NCBI GenBank assembly: GCA_014284505.1
Contig: JAAFYY010000001.1
Coordinates: 4,774,001 to 4,838,000, forward strand
DNA length: 64,000 nt
Direction of reading: 5' to 3'
Source: Streptacidiphilus sp. 4-A2
GTDB taxonomy: Bacteria; Actinomycetota; Actinomycetes; Streptomycetales; Streptomycetaceae
The notes beneath the pieces are model-generated. The model had not been told where the DNA came from. It made no database searches and saw only the letters and a program-made list of their open reading frames with translations. This document shows positions 61,654 through 64,000 of the stretch, in pieces; position 1 is the stretch's first letter; each line of letters opens with the position of its first letter. The position numbers were made by a program, and so were the translations under genes.

Positions 61654-63321
61654 ATGCCCGCGCAGCTCCAACTCCCCACCCCCGCAACCACCTCCACTCC
61701 CGCCAGCACGGCGTTCGCCGCACCGGCGCTCACCACCAGCCCCGACACGTCCGCGAACAGGAACTCGGCGCTGGAACGCCGGGCGCGGCTGACCGCCAGG
61801 CTGGCCAAGCTCGCCGCCGCCGGATACCTCGCACCCCTGGCCCGGCAGATCGGCTCACTGGGCGGCTGCGCCCGGCCGATCCGGATGACCGGACACCGCA
61901 CCCGCCTCGATGCCGCCACCGGCCAGATCCTCGACCACCTCGACACCCGCCACCTGCCCGCCGGCGAACTCCTGCTGCGGTGCGGCAACCGCCGCACCAC
62001 CCGCTGCCCTGCCTGCTCCACCCTCTACCGCTACGACACCTACCAGCTCATTGCCGCCGGACTACGCGGCGGCAAGACCGTCCCGACCAGCGTCGCCACC
62101 CACCCCCGCGTCTTCGCCACCCTTACCGCTCCCGGCTTCGGCCCCGTCCACAACCAACCCGGCGCCACCCCGTGCCTCTGCGGCACCCGGCACGGCGACG
62201 GCGACCCGATCCTCGGCACACCGCTCAACCCGCAGCACGACTACACCGGGGCGGTGCTGTGGAACGCCCACGCCCCCGCCCTGTGGGCCCGCTTCACCAC
62301 CCACCTGCGCCGCGAGATCGCCCACGCCGCCGGACTGACCCAGCGCACCCTGCGCCACCACGCCACGCTCTCCTACGCCAAGGTCGCCGAGTATCAGAAG
62401 CGCGGCCAGATCCACTTCCACACCGTCATCCGCATCGACGGACCCACCGGCCCCACCAGCACCCCACCCACCTGGGCCACCACCCAGCTCCTCGACCACG
62501 CCATCCGCGTAGCGGCCAAGCGCACTCGCGTCCAGGACCAACACCCCTCCCGGGCCGGGGAGGCCGACCCGGCACAGTCGACAGAGCCCACGGTGTTCCG
62601 GTTCGGGCGGCAGATCGATGTCCGCGCGATCCGCAGCACCGACTTCACCGGCGACGGACCCGTCACCGACCGGCACGTCGCCGCCTACATCGCCAAGTAC
62701 GCCACCAAGGGAGCCGAAACCACCACCGGCACCCTGGACCGACGACTGCGGTTCCTGGCCGAACTCGCCCAGCACGACCTCACCGACCACGCCCGCCGCC
62801 TGATCCACACCGCCTGGCACCTCGGCGCTCGACCCGAGCACGCCCACCTCCGCCTGCACCAGTGGGCACACATGCTCGGCTTCCGAGGCCACTTCTCCAC
62901 CCGCACCCGCCACTACTCCACCACCCTCACCCAGCTCCGAGCCGAACGCACCGCCTGGCGCACGCGTCAGGGCGACGCCCAGCAGCTGGCTGGCGCGGGC
63001 AAGCCGGCCGCTGACCAGCGCAGTGACCGCACTGACCTGACCGCCGGTCACACCGACCCCAACGCCGGGCACCGCAGCAGCCACCGCGCGGGGAGCAGGC
63101 AGCGCGGTCACATGGACACGACCCTGGTGATCTCGCAGTGGCAGTACGCGGGAAGCGGCCTTCTGCCCGAACTCGCCCACCTCGCCGCCCTCCTAGCCAC
63201 CACACCGCGAGCCCGGATCGAGCAACCGCGCCGCCTCCGGAAGGCGCGGCGCGCCGGTGACCGGGCCGGTCACTCCGCTGTCCCGCTGACCGCCGCTGTC
63301 CAGGCGGAGGTGATCGCGTGA
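61654..63321 (+). CDS. repSA: RepSA-like replication initiator of an integrative element
   Basis: 555 residues, intact. Rolling-circle-type initiator of the pSAM2 family. After a variable N-terminus come LLRCGNRRTTRCPACSTLYR (Cys pairs of a zinc-like knuckle), PRVFATLTAPGFGPVHN (motif 1), CGTRHGDGDPILGTPLNPQH, YAKVAEYQKRGQIHFHTVIR (H254-F-H256, the HUH metal site) and AAYIAKYATKGAETTTG (motif 3 with the catalytic Tyr in Y-I-A-K-Y). It nicks the origin to replicate the excised element. GTGA overlap with xis. Confidence 0.92.
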   Translation: MPAQLQLPTPATTSTPASTAFAAPALTTSPDTSANRNSALERRARLTARLAKLAAAGYLAPLARQIGSLGGCARPIRMTGHRTRLDAATGQILDHLDTRHLPAGELLLRCGNRRTTRCPACSTLYRYDTYQLIAAGLRGGKTVPTSVATHPRVFATLTAPGFGPVHNQPGATPCLCGTRHGDGDPILGTPLNPQHDYTGAVLWNAHAPALWARFTTHLRREIAHAAGLTQRTLRHHATLSYAKVAEYQKRGQIHFHTVIRIDGPTGPTSTPPTWATTQLLDHAIRVAAKRTRVQDQHPSRAGEADPAQSTEPTVFRFGRQIDVRAIRSTDFTGDGPVTDRHVAAYIAKYATKGAETTTGTLDRRLRFLAELAQHDLTDHARRLIHTAWHLGARPEHAHLRLHQWAHMLGFRGHFSTRTRHYSTTLTQLRAERTAWRTRQGDAQQLAGAGKPAADQRSDRTDLTAGHTDPNAGHRSSHRAGSRQRGHMDTTLVISQWQYAGSGLLPELAHLAALLATTPRARIEQPRRLRKARRAGDRAGHSAVPLTAAVQAEVIA

Positions 63322-63503
63322 CCGCCGACAGCGAGCTCCTCACCGTCCCCGAGGTCATGGCCCGCCTGAAGATCAGCCGTTCCACCGTCTACGACCTCAT
63401 CCGCACCCGGCGGCTCGCCTCGATCACCATCGGCCGTGCCCGCCGCATCCCCACCCACGCCCTGAACGCCCTCGTCCACCACCAACTCGAACAGGCAGCC
63501 TGA
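63318..63503 (+). CDS. xis: Excisionase (Xis)
   Basis: 61 residues from GTG 63318, overlapping the rep stop. LLTVPEVMARLKISRSTVYD, LIRTRRLASITIGRARRIPT, HALNALV form the MerR-like HTH of Xis proteins of pSAM2-type elements. Its stop overlaps the integrase ATG (TGATGA), as in the rep-xis-int cassettes of this family. Confidence 0.92.
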   Translation: MTADSELLTVPEVMARLKISRSTVYDLIRTRRLASITIGRARRIPTHALNALVHHQLEQAA

Positions 63504-64000
63504 TGACCAACACCACCCTCAGCACCGGCACCGGCTCGCGCAGGGTCCGCGCCAACGGCGACGGCACCGTCTACCAGCGCAAGGACGGCCGCTGGGAAGC
63601 CGCCGGATACGTCCTCGCCGCAGGCAACACCCGCAAGCGCATCCACGTCTACGGGGCTACCCGGAAGGAGGCGCTGGCCCTGCTGACGGAGAAAGTCGCC
63701 ACCAGCAACCGCGGCATAGCCGCCCCCTCGGCGCAGGGCAGCGTGGCCGCGTTCCTCACCTACTGGCTGGAGAGCGTCGCCGTCCACCGGCTCCGCGAGA
63801 ACACCCACACCCGCTACACCGCCTGCGTCCGCCTCTACCTCATCCCCGGCCTCGGCAAGAAGAAGCTCGCCAAGCTCACCGCCAAGGACGTCCGCACCTG
63901 GCTCGACCAGCTCCGCACCACCTGCCAATGCTGCACACGCGGCATCGACACCAAGCGCGACCAGCCCCAATGCTGCGCGGCCGGGACCTGCTGCCACAAG
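63503..64000 (+). CDS. int: Tyrosine integrase, 3'-partial at window edge
   Basis: The first 166 residues are visible: SRRVRANGDGTVYQRKDGRW and EAAGYVLAAGNTRKRIHVYG form the AP2-like arm-binding domain, followed by the SAM-like core-binding domain (AAFLTYWLESVAVHRLRENT, LYLIPGLGKKKLAKLTAKDV) and a Cys-rich insert (CQCCTRGIDTKRDQPQCCAA) usual for Streptomyces AICE integrases. The catalytic domain and attachment site lie beyond the edge. Confidence 0.92.
   Translation, partial: MTNTTLSTGTGSRRVRANGDGTVYQRKDGRWEAAGYVLAAGNTRKRIHVYGATRKEALALLTEKVATSNRGIAAPSAQGSVAAFLTYWLESVAVHRLRENTHTRYTACVRLYLIPGLGKKKLAKLTAKDVRTWLDQLRTTCQCCTRGIDTKRDQPQCCAAGTCCHK

Noticed and set aside
61458..63014. 518-residue plus-strand frame overlapping rep
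   Set aside because: Arg/Pro/His-rich alternative frame; the RepSA-like frame has HUH and Tyr motifs.
1..64000. CRISPR arrays, rRNA genes and intact tRNA genes
   Set aside because: No regularly spaced 24-40 bp repeats, no rRNA-like segments and no cloverleaf were found by reading both strands; weak or divergent tRNAs could be missed by eye.

Overview
The window reads as Streptomycetaceae DNA (Streptomyces, Kitasatospora or a close relative). The DNA is GC-rich with strong third-position GC, and it carries an FxLD lanthipeptide cluster, an actinobacterial-type conjugative type IV secretion set, LuxR/LAL regulators and a pSAM2-like rep-xis-int module. It is an accessory region built from nested mobile elements. 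A property of the whole window matters for reading it: about thirty genes carry one or more single-base frameshifts, while the protein sequence stays family-like on both sides of each shift. That pattern fits indel errors in the assembly better than real decay. I therefore give the span of each intended gene and say where the frame changes; many entries marked frameshifted may be intact in the organism. Layout: (1) 1-9137, FxLD-class lanthipeptide cluster: ATP-binding protein, DUF6415-like protein, small Cys-rich ORF, 58-residue FxLD precursor, LanB-type dehydratase, LanC cyclase, stand-alone thiopeptide-type protein, FxLD-system methyltransferase and a helical repeat protein. (2) 9220-14524, an island edged by two inverted ends of an ISAs1-family element. 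It holds a broken nuclease-like gene on the minus strand and an AT-richer two-gene operon (551 and 398 aa) of unknown function, the first protein ending in a HEPN-like RX4H motif. This is the best candidate in the window for an undescribed (defence-like) system. (3) 14525-27430, conjugation genes on the minus strand (pilin-like, VirB8/TcpC-like, TrbL/VirB6-like, SCO6880-like, VirB4-like, VirD4-like, then three DnaB-N-like or accessory genes), with a plus-strand XRE regulator and a lysozyme/NlpC-P60 protein. The downstream end of the operon is cut off by the IS end at 14524, and no relaxase is seen. (4) 27787-36934, arsenic resistance cargo: trxB, two arsC-type reductases, two arsR genes, a MIP channel, a GNAT protein, a small Cys-pair protein, an ArsO-like monooxygenase and an MFS exporter; a HEPN protein sits in the middle. 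(5) 37014-40387, the element's own control and integration module: two excisionase-like genes, an XRE regulator and a tyrosine integrase. (6) 40518-44106, two complete ISAs1-family insertion sequences, each with a perfect 10-bp target duplication, sharing a covarying hairpin over the transposase start. (7) 44151-52539, host-like metabolism and regulation: tautomerase, TDT/TehA transporter, two divergent LAL regulators, enoyl-CoA hydratase, cupin and quinone-type oxidoreductase. This segment lies between imperfect 100-bp direct repeats. (8) 52985-60241, an XRE regulator divergent from a CXXC protein, remnants of VapBC, an integrase 3-prime part, an orphan polymorphic-toxin C-terminus with a SMI1/KNR4 immunity-like gene, and a RelE-like pair. 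(9) 60242-64000, a repeat-rich non-coding stretch, a GntR regulator, a RepSA-like initiator, an excisionase and the start of an integrase: one end of an actinomycete integrative conjugative element running off the right edge.
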